Origin: Chaetoderma sp. LZ-2023a
Taxonomy: Eukaryota > Mollusca > Caudofoveata > Chaetodermatida > Chaetodermatidae
Assembly: GCA_034401795.1 (NCBI GenBank)
Contig: CM067373.1
Coordinates: forward strand, 44,281,914 to 44,345,913
Direction of reading: 5' to 3'
DNA length: 64,000 bases
Under the pieces are notes generated by a model that had not been told where the DNA came from, did not search any database, and saw nothing but the letters and a program-made list of their open reading frames with translations. The position numbers and the translations under genes are program-made. Within the stretch, counting starts at the first letter, position 1, and every line of letters begins with the position of its first letter. This document shows positions 22,901 to 36,700 of the stretch, in pieces.

Positions 22901-25900
22901 AAAAAAGCACATGCATATCCGCACATGATACTGATAATGTGGACAAAATTTAAAATTAATCCATTGAGACCTCTAGGAGGTGTTGCGTTGACAAGAAATG
23001 ATTGGCAATGCAGTTTATGTATCGGCTTTAAGATATATATAAAGGGGGATAACTCTATAATGAAAAATATTTCGGACGCGAAAAAAGCACATGCACATCC
23101 GCACATGATACTGATAATGTGGACAAAACTTTAAGTTAATCCATTGAGACCTCTAGGAGGAGTTGCGGTGACAAGAAATGATTGGCAATGCAGTTTATGT
23201 ATCAGCTTTAAGATATATAAAGGGGGATAACTCTATAATGAACAATATTTCGGCCGCAAAAAAGGCACATGCACATTTAAAATTAATCCATTGAGACCTC
23301 TAGGAGGTGTTGCGTTGACAAGAAATGATTGGCAATGCAGTTTATGTATCGGCTTTAAGATATATATAAAGGGGGATAACTCTGTAATGAACAATATTTT
23401 GGACGCGAAAAAAGCACATGCACATCCGCACATGATACTGATAATGTGGACAAAACTTTAAGTTAATCCATTGAGACCTCTAGGAGGAGTTGCGTTGACA
23501 AGAAATGATTGGCAATGCAGTTTATGTATCAGCTTTAAGATATATAAAGGGGGATAACTCTATAATGAACAATATTTCGGCCGCAAAAAAGGCACATGCA
23601 CATTTAAAATTAATCCATTGAGACCTCTAGGAGGTGTTGCGTTGACAAGAAATGATTGGCAATGCAGTTTATGTATCGGCTTTAAGATATATATAAAGGG
23701 GGATAACTCTGTAATGAACAATATTTCGGACGCGAAAAAAGCACATGCACATCCGCACATGATACTGATAATGTGGACAAAACTTTAAGTTAATCCATTG
23801 AGACCTCTAGGAGGAGTTGCGTTGACAAGAAATGATTGGCAATGCAGTTTATGTATCAGCTTTAAGATATATAAAGGGGGATAACTCTATAATGAAAAAT
23901 ATTTCGGACGCGAAAAAAGCACATGCACATCCGCACATGATACTGATAATGTGGACACAATTTTAAGTTAATCCATTGAGACCTCTAGGAGGAGTTGCGT
24001 TGACAAGAAATGCACGCAATGCAGTTTATGTATCGGCTTCAAGATATACAAAGGGGGATAACTCTGTAATGAACAATATTTCTGATGCGAAAAAAGCACA
24101 TGCACATCCGCACATGATACTGATAACGTGGACAAAATCTTAAGTTAATCCATTGAGACCTCTAGGTGTTGCGTTGACAAGAAATGGTTGTCAGAGATGG
24201 ATGGAGTGACAGACGGACATACATACATTTTGGACAGATGGATGGACATACAGGTATACGGATAGCACATGCACACCTACATGTGGGAATGATAACACGT
24301 ACCAATTTTCAAAAGAATCAGAGCTAAACTGTAGGAGGAGTTGCGTTGACAAGAAATGATTGGCAATGCCGTTTATGCATCGGCTTTAAGATATATAAAG
24401 GCGGATAACTCTGTAATGAACAATAGTTCGGACACGAAAAAAGCACATGCATATCCACACATGATACTGACAAGGTGGACAAAATTTTAAGTTAATCCAT
24501 TGAGACTTCTAGGAGTTGCGTTGACAAGACGGGGACAGATGGACGGACGGACGGATGGACAGATGGAGAGATGGCCAGACGGACAGATGGACGGACGGAC
24601 ATGCTGATCGCTCCATCCCCCCCCCCCCCCGTCTTCCAGACCGGGGGGATAAAAATCTTAACCAAAAGTACAAATCTATACGGACAACGGCGCCGCTGCA
24701 ATGAGTAATCACTGTCTCACTTCTGCTCCGCAGGCGAGACAAAAAATGTTATCACTAGAATGGCTGGTTCAATAGTGGGCTAGCATTATCAAACATATGA
24801 CACTTATCTATCACCTCTAGCAGGTCTTAAACCCCACCCTCAGATAATCATTATATAACACCATAGCATTTTAATCCTCTCTTCAATGAGCAGCTCTTGG
24901 TCGACTGGCCGTCGTGATGGCCTGGTCGACTGGTAATCAGCCGGGTGGAGTTCAAATCCCGCTCGATTACCGGGCGGAGTTCAAATCCCACTCGATTGTC
25001 AATCAGTGGAAACACAGGCAATCTCCTTTACTCCTCGTTGCCTCTCTCAACCTAGGAGTATAAATGGGTACCCGTAGTGTAAAACTGGGGAAGTTATCAA
25101 TAATAGACTGAAATATAAAACCAACATAGATATGGTGTGAATGGGAACTGGAATTAGGGACATGAGACGCCAATAGTCTTCAGCAGCTCTGAATGCTTTT
25201 ATTCATTCCTAACCATGATCTGGTCGCCGCGTCTGTCATAAAGAGTAGTGCATTAGATTAGAAGTCTAGAGGCGACACTCAGAGAACAGCAAGATGACTA
25301 CAGCAAAACTAACCTTCACTTGTGTCAACGCCTCTGAAGGCTATCTCTTGTCCCATTGCATCCATCATTAGCTCGCCATTCAATGAAAAACCTACGAAAA
25401 CACAGAAAAGTAGAAAAGAAGTGGATTTCATAGAAATATGAATGAAAGATTGATGGACAAACTAGTGTAAGATTTAAGTTCTCTCCTGGCTTTATATTTG
25501 CTGGCTCTGAGTAGGGTGAATTCCAAGGCTCTCTGTGCTGGTGTCCCTTCTGGCATCCTTAGCACATGGCCAAACATGGACCATCTTTATTGGGCAACTT
25601 TTACAGACAGTGGCGACGTATTACACATCTTGTATAGTGCATTATTGGAAATTATGCTGTCTGGCCATCGGTGACCAGTGATGGTGCGTAGGTGTTTGCG
25701 ATGGCAGGCATCGCGTTTGTCTAGAGCTGCCTTTGGGGCTTCCCAGCTGTTACAGTTATACAGCATCAAGGATACGCAGGTTGCATTATATAAAAGTAGT
25801 CTTTTTTGTCAATGGAATCTTTGATCTACGAATCCATAGCTTCCAGAAGGACTGAAAAGCTATGTTCCCCATGACGCCGCACATCTTCAATGCAATGCAA

Positions 25901-27935
25901 CTGGCCTGGCGTTGTACATCTAGGATCTTTGCGCATTTAATTGTGTCGAAGGCTCGTGACATGTCAATGGCAATTTTGTGGAAATCCCAGTGTTTGGACA
26001 TGACTACCGACACAAGCATGAGTTGAGCCCATACAATGTCTGCGCAGCTACATCCACATCTGAAGCCACTTTGACATGATCCGGTGAAGTCATCGATCTT
26101 GTCTCGGATGCCGCATAGAGTAACACTGGATAGGATTTCTGTATGCTGTTGAGAATGGCTGGGGCCAGATGGCTTCTTGGGCTTGGGTAGTGTGATAACG
26201 GTGCCTTGGCCTACAGCGTCGATGGGAAGGTGGTGCATAAAAACTGAATTGATTAGGCGCATGATCAGCTCTGACAGTGTATGAGATATCATGTCTAGTC
26301 TATAACGGACAATGTATGAGCTATCATGGCTAGTCTATAACTGACAGTGTATGACCTATCGTGTCTAGTCTATATCTGACAGTGCATGAGCTATCATGAG
26401 TGGTCTATAACGGACAGTGTATGAGTTATCATGTCTAGTCTATAACGGACAGTGTATGAGCTATCATGTCTAGTCTATAACTGACAGTGTATGAGCTATC
26501 GTGTCTAGTCTGGTCTATAACGAACAGTGTATGAGCTTTCATGTCTAGTCTATAACGGACAGTGTATGAGCTTTCATGTCTAGTCTATAACTGATAGTGT
26601 ATGAGCTTTTGTGTCTAGTCTATAACTGACAGTGTATGAGCTATCATGTCTAGGCTATAAAGGACACTGTATGAGCTATCATGTCTAGTCTATAACTGAC
26701 AGTGCATGAGCTCTCATGTCTAGTCTATAACTGACAGTGCATGAGCTATCATGTCTAGTCTATAACTAACAGTGTATGAGCTATCGTGTCTAGTCTATAA
26801 CGGACAGTGTATGAGCTATCGTGTCTAGTCTGGTCTATAACGAACAGTGTATGAGCTTTCATGTCTAGTCTATAACGGACAGTGTATGAGCTTTCATGTC
26901 TAGTCTATAACTGATAGTGTATGAGCTTTTGTGTCTAGTCTATAACTGACAGTGTATGAGCTATCATGTCTAGGCTATAAAGGACACTGTATGAGCTATC
27001 ATGTCTAGTCTATAACTGACAGTGCATGAGCTCTCATGTCTAGTCTATAACTGACAGTGCATGAGCTATCATGTCTAGTCTATAACTAACAGTGTATGAG
27101 CTATCGTGTCTAGTCTATAACGGACAGTGTATGAGCTATCATCTCTAGTCTATAACTGACAGTGCATGAGCTATCATGTCTAGTCTATAACTGACAGTGC
27201 ATGAGCTATCGTGTCTAGTCTATAAGTGACAGTGTATGAGCTATCACGTCTAGTCTATAACTGACGGTGTATGAGCTATCATGTCTAGTCTATAAAGGAC
27301 ACTGTATGAGCTATCATGTCTAGTCTATAACTGACAGTGCATGAGCTCTCATGTCTAGTCTATAACTGACAGTGCATGAGCTATCATGTCTAGTCTATAA
27401 CTAACAGTGTATGAGCTATCGTGTCTAGTCTATAACGGACAGTGTATGAGCTATCATCTCTAGTCTATAACTGACAGTGCATGAGCTATCATGTCTAGGC
27501 TATAACTGACAGTGCATGAGCTATCGTGTCTAGTCTATAAGTGACAGTGTATGAGCTATCACGTCTAGTCTATAACTGACGGTGTATGAGCTATCATGTC
27601 TAGTCTATAACTGACGGTGTATGAGCTATCATGTCTAGTCTATAACTGACGGTGTATGAGCTATTATGTCTAGTCTATAAAGGACAATGTATGAGCTATC
27701 GTGTCTAGTCTATAACTGACAGTGTATGAGCTATCGTGTCTAGTCTATAACTGATGGTGTATGAGCTATCATGTCTAGTCTATAACTGACGGTGTATGAG
27801 CTATGATGTCTAGTCTATAACTGACGGTGTATGAGCTATCATGTCTAGTCTATGACTGACAGTGTATGAGCTTTTAACCCTTACACTGATGAATTCCCTC
27901 TATCTCATTTTCATGGCAGTCATGGAGGAGAACTG

Positions 27936-27967
<32 letters not shown>

Positions 27968-30900
27968 AAATTAATATAACTGGAAGACATTGCCTTCTAG
28001 TTAAACTAATTTCAAACTATTCAACAGAATAAGTTTTATATGGTAAAGAATATTCATTTTCAGGGATTTGTCATAGAAAGGGTTGAAAACATCTAATATC
28101 CAATACGGGAGGCCATATATTAAATTATTGGGGGGAGGGATGGAGGGGGGAGTAATGATGGTGGTTCATTTAGCTGGGTGGTTTTATGACCACCCATCCT
28201 ACAGTAGCTGCCCCTTTCATCATCAAAATAAAGTTTCAACAATAGAACTGTTTGTGTGTATAATGCTTCTCTCTTACTGATGGTTTTATCCTGCATATCG
28301 AGCATGACGCCAATAATATCTCCAACCTGCCACGCTTTGCCATAAGGTTCCTGGTTCTGATACCATTTGTGCGCCTGAGAAAGGAGACAAAAGGGGCATA
28401 GTATCATACAGCAGTCTGACTGTAAAACATACAGTCATGTGTGCAGCACAGATAACATAACTGCAGTGAGTTGCAATAATATGTATAAACATGCACACAT
28501 GCATGCAGACACACACACACACGCGCGCACGCACACACACCACAGGCATGCTCTCTAAATATTGAACCAGCCTGTTTCAAACAATCTTTCTGACAACGGC
28601 AGAAAACCCCAGATAATTTTACTACATCATGTCCCCTCATTGCATACACTGTAAGTTAATAAAGAAGTAATATTCATACCCCATTAAATGACAATTCCAG
28701 CTTTAGCTTTGCCACGCCTATCTATAGCTAAGCTCCACCGATGCATCGTCTGTGTTGAGATCGATTGATCCCTGAACTCCCTGACAATCAATTTCCAAAA
28801 AACTATACAAGCAATTTGTTGACTATTTTGAAACTAATTTGACTGGGTGCTGTTGCTGCCATCAACAGCATGTTTATTTAATAGTAACGACATACAATTT
28901 GTACAACAATGCTTAGTCCATCACGTAGATGATTGTGACGTCATATGATGGATGGATAAGCTGAAAAGGTCCATTAACCAATATGTACAACAAACATCGA
29001 CAGATCCTGATATGCTCTACAACATTAGAGCTCTAGTTGATATATGTTAATGCATTAATGGTCAATCCAATCAGAAATGAACTCTGCACCGGCTTTGAAG
29101 AATATCCATTTGCAAGCCAAATGGAGACTATTTTTCTATTTTTATCAATGGAATATGCAGCTTTATAACTGAGTCAGTCATTCCAGTGCTAAAATTTCAA
29201 AAAAATTGAATTCTCCTGGCCTTCAAAGTAACAACTAGTGAGCAGATATTTTTTAATTCTTTAAATCTTGACCATTACCGTAGACCCATCGAATGCATAT
29301 GACATGCCATCAGTGCCGAGTTCTACATATGGACATGAAGAGACTTTGGCCCAGCCAACCTTCATATAACCTGTGGTTATCACCTCAAACTCATAGTACC
29401 TGGGAAAAAACAACAATATTTTAATAACATAAGATCTTAACCACTTAATCATTGAATTTGTTCAAGAAAATTAAAAATACAAATTTTCTATGAGAAAATG
29501 TCCATTTGCAGAACAAGACACTATTTCTTATAATTTACTATTGAAATGACTGATCGAATCGAGCCAGTTGTTCTCGTGGTAAAGTATCAATAATAGCGTT
29601 CTCTTTTCGGCAAACTGACCTTTGTCAAGACACCTGCACAAGCTGTTTTGACCAGCTTGAGTGTAAAAGGATTAATAAGAGAAAACTTAGAAAACATAGT
29701 AAAGCCTACCTGAATGAGACAAAATAATTTCTTATAGATTTCATAACAAGAGAAAAGATACATTTAGCCACACCTTAACTCGCTAGTCTTAGTGAGAAAA
29801 TAATTTGCTACAAATTTGGAGTTTGACAGATTCCTAATAATTTTACAACAATCAAAGAAAGTAAAATTAAAGACAGAAAAACAGACAGACAGACTGACCA
29901 ACCAACAGACTGACTTATACTTGTTGTGAGTCGCAACTAAAAATGAAAAAGACAGACAATAGAAGAACAGTTCACCAAGTCAATGACTGACACGGGATGG
30001 GCCATAGATAAATATGAAAGACAGGTGGTTGATTAATGCCACTCACTTGCTATGGTAAATAACATCTGTTGGCCAAAAGATAGTAGTTCTTTAAGATGGA
30101 TTCTCATAGAACCACACGTCTTAAAGAAGGGCAATCATTTAGTCCTGATAGCAGGTGTTTGCCTTATGTATGTATGATTACTGTATTGTGCGGCTATAGT
30201 TCTCAGCCAAAATCTTTAACTTCCTCAGATAAATTCTTGGTTTGACTGTACCCCGAGTCCTGCTTTCATGGTCACCTCGTAGCACGCTTAACAGATTTAT
30301 GCAATGATGCCTTCTTCTGGCTTTGTATTTGCTGGCTCCCAATAGGGCAAATTTCAAGGCTCTCTGTGCTGGTGTGTCCCCTGACATCCTTACCACATGC
30401 CCAAACATGGACCATCTTTTCTGTGCGACTTGTACGAACAGCGCCAATGTATTAAACATCTTGTATAGTGCATCATTGGAAACTATGCTGTCAGGCCATC
30501 AGTGTCCAGTGATGGTGCGTAGATGTTTGCGGTGGCAGGCATCGAGTTTGTCTAGAGCTGCCTTTGGAGCTGCCCAGCCGCTATACAGCATCAAGGATAC
30601 ACAGGTTGCATTGTATAAAAGTAGCCTTTTTATCAAGGGCATCTTTGATCTACGAATCCATAGCTTCCAGGACCGGAAAGCTGTGTTCCCTATGACGCAG
30701 CATGTAGTAATGTCAGCAGTACTGCAAAGCAGTGAGCACAGGATGTTACTTTTTCTCCATGGTTCGCCACCTCGAAGTGGATCATCATCTTTTTTAGTTT
30801 CATGCTTTGTAGATATGTGTATGTGGGTGAACTCTGGATTCATTCATAGAGATTCTTACTTTTTAGTTTGCTTACAGCCATTGGGAGAAATTCGTCAAAG

Positions 30901-33670
30901 GGTTTCTTTTCCTCGTCTATGAAGTCCACGTCGTCAGCATATTCCTGTGGAATTTTCCCGCACAGATTTCAATGCAGCATGACTAGTGACACAAGAAGGC
31001 GTTGAGCCCATACAATGTCTGCGCAGCTCCTTCCATGTTTAAAGCCACTTTGACGTGATTCGGTGAAGTTGTCGATCTTGTCTCGGATGCGGCATAGAGT
31101 AATACTGCATAGGATTTTCCGTACGCTGTTGAGAAGCACAATGGGCCGTAGATTCCCGCGGGGGGGGGGGGGGGGGGGGGGGGGGGGCTTTTTGGGTTTG
31201 AGGAGCGCGATAAGGGTGCCTTGGCCTACAGCATCAATGGGAAGGTGGTACATAAAAGCTGACTTGATAATGTGCGTGATCAACTTAAGATAATGTCACT
31301 TGCGTATTTGAATAGTTGATTGCTTATGCCATCAGGTCCAGATGCATGGACATATTTCAGGGCTTTGAGTGCCTTCAACTTTTGCTGTTTTAATTGGTGT
31401 TAGTAATGGCCTGGGGTCTCTTGAGAATTGACTGTTCCTTGAACCATTCTCGAATTGCCTCGAATTTGGCCTGGTCAGTGTCGATAAAGTGTCCATCAGA
31501 GTTATGTACAGTGAGTGGTGGTGTGTAGTCTAATTCTCAGGGCTCAGGCTGCCCGAAGCATTTTGTGACAGTCGTCCATGGCAGTGATTTCGTCTGCTTG
31601 TTGAATAGCAAGATCTTTTAAGCGTTCACTGATGTGGTGCAGAATGTTAATACATTCCCCGCATAGTTTGGTGTGGTCTTCACTTTGGCGACTTTGATAG
31701 ATGCGCAGCCGTAACACTTTGTTTGCTTTAGACAGTTTTAAAGAATGTCAATCACTTAGTCCCAATAGCAGGTGCTTGCTTGAGACAGATAATTTGCACA
31801 CAGGAAGCAGAATGTTTCTATATCAACGACAGCGAGCAATATAGTAGAATGTTCCATATCTTACCATTTTCCCTCTGTGACAGTATAGGTTAGCTCTGCT
31901 CTGAAGGTCCGTGTAGCATTAGCTTTCTCAGCACTCTGTCGCAGCAAGGCTGAAACAGCAAGGCATTGCCATTATGACAAAGTCAACTATACAACACCGC
32001 ATCTGTACTGCTAATTCCATCTAGTTATCTCTCAAACAGATTTATGCCACATCAAGTCCAGGAAATCTAGCTCATTCTTTGAACCTCAAACTAATGGAGG
32101 AATAGAGTTTTAGCTTTGCCCCGCCCATCTTTAGCTAAGCTCCACCCATGCTTTGCCTGTGGTGGCATCAATTGATCCCTGCACTCTCTCAATCTGAATT
32201 TCCAGAAAACTATACTGATAAGCTGTTGAATAGTTTGAAACTAATTTGACTGGGTGCTGTGCTGCCTATGGCAGCAACAGCGCCCGTCAAATTAGTTTCA
32301 AATCATTCAACAGCCTGTTTATTAAATAGTAAAGACATACCATTCGCACAACTTGACAGACTATTAAGCATTTATAACAGACTATATCCTGTCATTCATG
32401 ATATAATTGATTATGTCAGCCTACATGTGACGTAGTTGATTATGAAATGTGTCATATATATCTGCTCTCCGCTAACATATTGGAGAGGCGTAGCATTTTA
32501 TGGCTTAAATTTTTTCAAGAAAATATAAATTCTCACAAAGACAATGTCAATTTGCAGACCAAGAAGACTATTTTTGACAATTTACCACTGGATGACTGAC
32601 TCGGCTATCAAGCCAGTCATTCCAGTTGTAAATTTTCAAAAATTGTTTTCTCTTGGTCTGCAAATCGACATTTCTCAAGACCACTGCAGAGGCCGTTTTG
32701 GCTGATATGAGGGTTAAAGGTTCAACTCCCAGAATGGCATTTATGAGGACCAGGAATAATTCACAAAGCCTGCTTATTAGATTAGATGACAAGGTCATAA
32801 TTTGCACAAACTCAATATGACCGCCATATTAAGCACAAATGTCGGTGCCCCTCAAATCATTCAAATGTAATTTTTGGTTAATGTAAGCTACTTATAATTT
32901 GGTGGCTGAAGACATCGTACAAAATTATCTTACTGATGTCAAGAAAATAGATGACTCATCTCAATTGCCAAATGGAGAAATCTGTTCAGCAGATAATTTA
33001 CAAAGAATAGAAATTAAACTTCTTGATGAATTTCAAACAATCACTTCACAACTCGTAATGGTCTGGATCCTGTGCATGAAACTTGGCAAATTTCTTAGTT
33101 TAAAAATTACACCTGCAATCAGTTTGTCATATGCTCCCATATTTTGCTTCATCGTGGCATATCCTGTAGCAAAAATGTGCATATCTACCTACAGATGATG
33201 ATCGAACACCTAACAACATGATGTCAACCAGAAATTGGAAGATGACTATCACATAATTTAATATTGTTCTGTTACAATGCAGCTTTCTTTTTTCTGTTAC
33301 ACCTCAAGATTCTTTTTTCCATTACAACTCAAGATTTTGAGTCAAGCTTAGTTAGTTTGGTATGGGTGGGGGTGTGTGAGGGGGTGGGGATAGATAACGA
33401 ATGCTTCTAATTATCAGAGTAATATACATGAAAGAACGATGTACTGCAGATGCTGATAGTTAAATAAATATCACAATATCATACTGCATGCGACACAAAC
33501 AGCCCAAAGTCATCAATAAAACAAACATCGCGTCTTTCCATCCTACCTTTTTAGTTTACAACAATATTTGACCGCATAACCCCGAAAATCAAGTCTTCAT
33601 CGGGACCACAAGGGCAATCAGCCACCCAAGTTTGGTCAGGATCTCTTCACACAGAGACAGACAAGCAAGC

Positions 33671-33765
<95 letters not shown>

Positions 33766-36700
33766 GACAGACAGACATGGCTATCTCAATAGTCTCACAT
33801 CATTTCATGGTGAGGCTAATAACAGGAAAATGTTAAGCATGGAAAAAGCAAAGATAAATAAAGCGATCACAAAGTAAAATAGAGACTTAGTACAAACAAG
33901 GTAATATGAAAGCAACACGAGCAATCACAGATTACATGCCCCTCATCCTCGAATTTATGTCAAATTGTAAATTTTGGGGGATTTTCTGGATCATGCCCAA
34001 TGTTGTGACATCCTAGTTACAGTCACACACTTTCATATTCTAAAATTTGAGCCACATCTGACTGGTAGTTTCCGAGATATCCATAGATCCAGTATTTGAT
34101 CAAATCTGCATCCAGTTTTTATCAAGATCATGGCCAGCACAAACATTGTGAATCCTCTTTCAAGGTAAGGTACCATGTCGTGATAACATTTGAGCCAAAT
34201 CAGATTATTTTTTTAGATACAGCACCGGACACACAAACAGACAAACACACCTGTAAACACACCTGTAGACAGAGACATCAAAGCAATACCCGCTTTTGCT
34301 TACAGGACTAAGGTAACAAACAAAGCATCAAGAGCAAATGAACTATAGCCGAGACTATTGTCAAACAGACAGATGAGCGGACAGATGCACAGACATAGGG
34401 ATGGACAGATGGACAAACTTCTGTAATAGTAAACACAAGACAACGTGGGAGAGGAAGGAGATAAAAAATCATGTTCACTTCTCTCATACAAGACAACATG
34501 AGAATGGAAGGAGACAAGGAATTTGACACATCACTACACAATTCACAAAGATGAGAATCGCTTTGTACAAAAATGCTGATGACAGAAACTTGTGTCGGGA
34601 AACAGTTACGGGTTTCCATACCTTTATGTCGTGCATGTAGAGATTTGACCCGGGCTAGAAGCTTACTTCCTGTTAATAAAATCATGCAGGGGTGTGGTTT
34701 AGCAGAAAGGTAAATCAACATAGCACATGAGTCAGTATGAAATATGAATACATTGGCAGCCACATATGGCATGCATACAAATGTTATCTTTCTGAATTCA
34801 GTCTCAGTCACAATTTCTCTCTTCTCCTTCTTACACCTACCTCTATCCATGACGCCTTTCTATGCTTCACCACTGGTCTTGAGAAATGTCCATTTGCAGA
34901 CCAAGAGAAGACTATTTTTGAAAAATTACCACTGGAATGACTGGCTCGATAACCGAGCCAGTCATTCCAGTGGTAAATGTTCAAAATCTTCTTGAATAAA
35001 TTTGAGGGTTAAAGGGTTAAATGCTGATTAACTAACCTAATTTGATTAACTAACAATTATATTTTACCATTAAATTTGCATTGAGCAATGAAGTAATGGC
35101 ATGGTGAAATAGGATTGAAACTTCATTTGCAGGCCAAGAGAATACTATTGTTGAAAATTTACCACTGAAATGACTGGCTCGGTTATCGAGCCAGTCATTC
35201 CAGTGGTAATTTAAAAAAAAATAATATTCTCTTGGTCTGTAAACGGACATTTTTTAAAACCACAGCAGAGTGCAGTTTTGGCCAGCTCCACTAAGAAAGG
35301 GTTAAATGACCAATGAAATGAGACCCCCACCCCTCCCACCCATTATAATTGTCCATAAGCTGGGGAATGAGAAAATACCTAACCTGACATGGCAAAAGCT
35401 CTGGGCTAAAATAACATGGCTGAATAATATCAATGCACTTTAGCATTCATATAGCTGTAGTTATACAGGTGCAATAACTGTGTTACATAGACAGCTTGGT
35501 AGCTGTGATCCCGACAGCCTAGCTGGAGCAAAGTTAAATGCAAAACTTTACATGTGTTGTACTAAGTCCCGCTAAACAGACTAAGCCTGCATTGACAAAG
35601 TCCATATGCTAAAATTACAGGCTAGAATGATAGACACACTATTGTATTACCCCCCAGCAATATCACATGGCCAAATGCTGTTATTTGATTGGTTATGTTC
35701 AGTGATGTATGATCTGGTATTTCCATCACGCGAGGGCAATACTACATGGTGTTTTGTCGAGGGGATTACAGACTATTATGCATGTGCAGACATATATAAT
35801 ATGTAAACTGTCCCCCCGGCAAAACACTGGTGCAACTAATAGTATTGGAATAGATTCAGTGATACTGTTTTGCTGTGACCTTGCTTATGGGCAAAAAATT
35901 ATTTACCTAAAGCTCTAAATATGACAAAGTATGAAGAACTATCTTTTACACTGTTTTCTATAATTTAGAAATTGCACTAAACATGTTAAATAAGCTTTAG
36001 TTTCACAACAGATAAGAAATGTATCTATGAACAGTGTGACAAGTTCAGGTGTCACTAGCCCAGGAAACGGAAAACCAGTAAGAATGGAGACCTAGATACG
36101 TAGAGCGGAGGTGGTGTGAGCATGTGTAATTGTAATAAGTCAGCTGACCGATAACGTAACACTTTCAGCGACAACTCATTGAATAAGTAACTTCTTTATG
36201 GCATATAACATATTCTGTTGAATATTTTGAAATTAAAATGACTGGAATTCCAGTCATATTAATTTCAAAATATTCAACAGTTTTCCTGTTTGTATGCCCT
36301 GAGATTGAGATATGAGGAATTTATCGGTGAAAGGGTTAAATGAGCCAAAGATATAATATCATGCAAAAGTGGGCCATATTCTACCAGTGAACTATAGGCC
36401 AGAATAGAGTGATCTGATCTGTCACTCATGTATCCGACGTCATAATCAACTACATCACAAAACAATCGAAAAGTCTGTCACTAAAGTGTATAAATTGTAT
36501 GTTTTTGATAAATTAAAAATTTAATAAACATTTTGTTAAATATTTTGAAACTAATATGACAGAAATTAGTTTCAAGAGATTCAACAGCTTACCTGTATAG
36601 CTACCTTGAGATGTAGATTTTGGGAATTCCGGTATCAATGTTTCAAATCCATTCCAACACGCGTAAAAAGGTGAAAGGAGCTTAAGCAGAAACAGGCGGG

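Noticed and set aside
24900..24990. A functional tRNA gene
   Set aside because: B-box-like sequence is present, but no convincing acceptor stem or anticodon arm was seen, and downstream text fits a SINE.
32899..33198. 99-codon plus-strand frame as a possible gene
   Set aside because: No recognised motif, no splice signals and no repetition elsewhere. Length is compatible with chance in AT-moderate intron sequence.
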